A stretch of DNA of 64,000 nt from Litsea cubeba (lineage: Eukaryota; Streptophyta; Magnoliopsida; Laurales; Lauraceae), in assembly GCA_012931725.1 (NCBI GenBank), contig CM022949.1, forward strand, positions 25,264,243 through 25,328,242, written 5' to 3'. The notes under the pieces are model-generated. The model had not been told where the DNA came from. It did not search any database and saw only the letters and a list, made by a program, of their open reading frames with translations. Made by a program: the position numbers and the translations under genes. Below, one piece after another: positions 60,934-64,000 of the stretch (position 1 is the first letter of the stretch; each line of letters opens with the position of its first letter).

Positions 60934-62242
60934 TAAAAAAAAAATACCCCGCATACAAATGGATAGAGCTTGAAATGCAGAATAAGTACATCTACAATGG
61001 GCCCACTTGATATCCTTCAAAGCTCATCTAATGTGAAATGATGTGACTCGTACTCACTCTATTTTGATCTAATCCGTCCGTTTATATAGTGAGTGGGGCC
61101 CATCAGTTAGAACATTCGATCGAATATTATAGTATTCAAAAGAAACAAAAGTGGGCCACGTAGTCACGTTATCGTTCAATTAAGCTTGCACGTGTCACCC
61201 AAATGATGACGGCCCTGACTCGCTCTGCTTGGATCTAATCCGTTGTATTTGTATGTGGGGCCCCATCAGCAATGCGGACCTGAATGAAAGGCACGTGGAT
61301 TGTTCGTTTGGATTGGATTGGGGGGACATTATCTGTCGTGTCTATACGCTATCCATCGGACGGTTTGTCAAAATCATTTCTAGATATTATGCGTTTATTG
61401 TTTTGTCTCCTGGCCTACCCAGGAGCGGTGTGGATGCTGTCCACGGAGCACCGCGCTTCTCAATTCAGCTACAAATATTCTTTATAGTTGGTGAGGTAAC
61501 CCAAGGGCTAGCTAAGATGAGAGTTCTAAATTGGATACATAATATTCATTATAGTTGGTTAGGTACCCAAGAGCTAGCTAAGTTGAGAGTTCTAAATTGG
61601 ATACATAGATTTACCCGACTCTGTTGGGTTCGTGGGCTTAGTTCGGCCAAAAAAACTTTCGATATTTTATATCGAAAAAACAAACATAGTTGGTTAGGGC
61701 AATGGAGAAACCCTACAAAATTTGGGCCACATTTCTTTATGTCTACTGGTCTAGCTCATGATCCATCTTAGTGGACCCCTTATAGTCATTGATTGGTTTT
61801 GACATTCATCTAGACTGGATTATTAAATTGATTGTAAACTTATTTTGGACTGTGAAAATTTGTGGCCCGTTGATGAAATAGTTAGGATGATGATTTGGGC
61901 CATTGTCACCGTGTATAGGTAGGTGAGGAGCGGAAGTTTTTTGGATCATCCTCAGTCCCATTCCCATGTAGCCCCATAAGAAAGTGTGAGATAACGTGAG
62001 CACATGTGCTCACGGAAGAGGCTCTGTAATTGGATTTTAAAATTTTAGGAAAATGTATTCTAAAAGTGATTGAAATTAAAGAAACATGTGAAGAACTAAA
62101 AATGAGAATCAAGTAATGTTTTCTTGAAGGAAATAGGCAGCCTAAGTAATTTAAATATAGGAAAGTCAAAATCTCATCTATATCTTTAATATTATCCTTC
62201 ACTATTCAACTTTTTAATAATCTTTTGTTATATATTTTATCA
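60934..62242. other. Repeat-rich intergenic DNA with a 67-bp tandem repeat
   Basis: Two diverged copies of about 60 bp (GATCTAATCCGT ... GTGGGGCCCATCAG) lie near 61024-61112 and 61216-61270. Two copies of a 67-bp unit starting TATAGTTGG lie at 61483 and 61550, with a partial third near 61685. A 180-codon open frame (61229-61771) spans them, including the twice-repeated LAKMRVLNWIH. I do not consider it a gene. Confidence 0.45.
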
Positions 62243-62419
62243 GGAAAAATATTCAAGTGCATCTATCCCTCACCATTTCGGTAAGGACACTCCCATTTTG
62301 AAAAGAAAGTGTCAAGTATAAAAAGAAGAGTGTCAAGTACATAGGACTTTACTTTTTGTATTTAACACTTCCTAAAAGGGGAGTGTCCCTCATCAGATGG
62401 ATGCACCTGAATACTCTCC
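62243..62419. mobile_element. hAT-like MITE, 177 bp
   Basis: The left end GGAAAAATATTCAAGTGCATC pairs with the right end read inversely (GGAGAGTATTCAGGTGCATC). Exact 8-bp duplications TTTTATCA flank it at 62235-62242 and 62420-62427. GAGTGTC/GACACTC words recur inside. Confidence 0.8.
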
Positions 62420-62979
62420 TTTTATCATATATTAATATTGTTGTGAATTGTCGTATATGGGCAAGAAAAGGAACATGGGAAAGAAAGAAATGAAAACTTT
62501 CTGCTTTTATACTGTTTGAGGTAGTGGGATTCACTAGTAATCAATCTAACCCAAACTTTCTCCTGCCCACTATGCATCTGGACCATCACAAAAGTGGGAC
62601 TCACATTTGAAATTCAGATGCTGCAGCTGTGGATGCGAGTTCTCATGTCCACCGTGCGCAGGAGAATGATTTTTAACCAAAACAATCTCTGTTATAAACA
62701 ATCTATACATTAAGGCTGACTATGTTTCTATCATGTGGTCTACAAAAACGATTGATGATAGATCTTGATGTCGACTATGGGTGAGCTGATAATGCTCCAA
62801 TTAAATGATTTTAGCTATTTTACACAAATTTAGCGCGCTTGTCTTTGCTAATCAAATGATTGGGGGCGGGGGCGGGGGGGCATCTCACACTCTTGTCATA
62901 ACGTGGCCTGGCATGGGGCCCAATTTTACACTCAAATCACCCCTCACCATTGAATTAAATATAAAAGGGCCGGTCTTTT

Positions 62980-63321
62980 GAGCATCGGTGCTCATGATAA
63001 GGCGAGTATCGTTGTTTGTGGGACCCATTTGAGCACTTTGGGGTGGGATCGAATGATCTCCTCTCACCAAGTTGTGTATGGTGACGGAGACTCAAATCGC
63101 CATTGTAAACACTTGTTCAAGTACCCAACATGTTTTCACTATATATCCAAAACGAGTACACATTCGATCCAATGGTCCAGTCCAGTTGGATGGGTGCCAA
63201 ACTCAGGATCATTGATTATGAAGTGGGGTCCCTTTTATGGTCCACTCAGATGGATCATAAGACAGGCCTCACTAGGTATTTAGACAAGCGGTGCTCTACC
63301 TTATCACGACCACTGGTGCTT
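62980..63321. mobile_element. MITE-like element, about 340 bp
   Basis: The left arm GAGCATCGGTGCTCATGATA then AGG is matched inversely by the right arm (ACCTTATCACGACCACTGGT then GCTT). The interior has GTGGGACCC and TGGTCCACTCAGATGGATCA words resembling the MITE at 51319. No clear target duplication was found. Confidence 0.5.
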
Positions 63322-63757
63322 GGCAGAAGTTTCTCCAATATAAAAAATTAATACCGTTAAATTGCCCTTAGAATCCATGGCTGATAAATCATAGGCGAGG
63401 ATAATCTTATAAGAGTGGTTTTTTTTTTCTCTCGCCTTTAAGCATAAGGAAACCTTTTCATCTGTCCCCTCCCACTAGTATGCATGACTACATGCATCTA
63501 AATGACCCTACTAGTGCTTGTGAATAGAGGAATTTGCGACGCAGGTCCTCGTAGGACCCCATACCACTCCTGACGTCCCAGAAACACCGTATTTATGGAA
63601 AGGTCCTCAAAGTGCGTTTATATATATATATATATATTTGTCGTTTAGCGATTGGTCAATATCGACTATTTTTATGGTCGATATCGACAATTCTGCGGGA
63701 ATCCAAATAGACACTGGGTTTTTCAGGAGGGGGAAGAGGGGAGGGGTGATGTTGCAT
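63322..63757. other. Intergenic, nothing firm
   Basis: A (TA)n run at 63619-63637 and a near-palindrome around TCGATATTGACC/GGTCGATATCGAC at 63655-63690 are the only notable items. Confidence 0.35.
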
Positions 63758-64000
63758 CAACTGCATCATGAAAAACCATAGGGAGAAGTAGTGGAGGTGA
63801 TGGGGGTGTTTCAGGAGGGGGAAGAGGGGAGGGGGAGGGTTGGTGTTGCATAGGAGGACTCATCTGAGGAGGCGAGCAGAGGTTTCGTGGTTGGGAGCTC
63901 GATGATGTTTTGCAGGTCTTGATTCTTCTTGCATGGAAGGGATTGGCAACACCACCATCACCTCCACTACTTCTCCCTATGGTTTTTCATGATGCAGTTG
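63758..64000. repeat. 52-bp inverted repeat reaching the window edge
   Basis: The arm starting CAACTGCATCATGAAAAACC at 63758-63810 is the reverse complement of 63949-64000 with a single mismatch. The loop is about 138 bp. A G-rich 26-bp direct repeat (TTTCAGGAGGGGGAAGAGGG) occurs at 63721 and 63809. The true outer boundary lies beyond the window. Confidence 0.85.

Overview
This is nuclear DNA of a flowering plant. The evidence is multi-exon genes with GT-AG introns, plant-specific products (a PSB33-type chloroplast protein, a steroleosin-type dehydrogenase, a plant At1g54610-type CDK-like kinase and an AP2/ERF factor), and AT-rich gaps full of MITE, SINE, LINE and MULE-like debris. Introns are long (up to 5.3 kb), which fits a magnoliid or other large-genome angiosperm, but I cannot name the species.

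Five genes look intact. (1) 988-10967 minus: RPN8, a 26S proteasome lid subunit, 10 coding exons, 310 aa. (2) 18860-32023 minus: an N-myristoylated CDK-like Ser/Thr kinase, 8 coding exons, 732 aa, with a likely 5'UTR intron further upstream. (3) 36720-40729 plus: a steroleosin/11-beta-HSD-like short-chain dehydrogenase, 6 exons, 352 aa. (4) 41614-42072 minus: a single-exon AP2/ERF factor of the DREB-like V14 class, 152 aa. (5) 45828-48590 minus: PSB33/LIL8, 3 exons, 284 aa. Exon phases were checked and every junction keeps frame.

The space between genes is dominated by small mobile elements. Between RPN8 and the kinase lie two related MULE-like elements (about 11.2-13.8 kb and 14.0-16.45 kb). 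The second has a perfect 9-bp target duplication, and the first carries a lone exon of a CER3/CER1-like wax gene. A third MULE-like element (55.7-57.24 kb) has terminal inverted repeats of about 140 bp and carries a broken start of a trichome-birefringence-like (TBL) gene. Nested inside it is a hAT MITE with a perfect 8-bp target duplication and an adjacent empty-site copy.

The last 15 kb (49-64 kb) has no convincing gene. It holds MITEs, SINE relics, a tandem duplication of about 1.8 kb, an insertion with an snRNA-type promoter signature (USE plus TATA), and a near-perfect 52-bp inverted repeat that runs to the window edge. The five genes show no sign of working in one pathway. Their order is ordinary plant gene space, with the HSD and ERF genes convergent.
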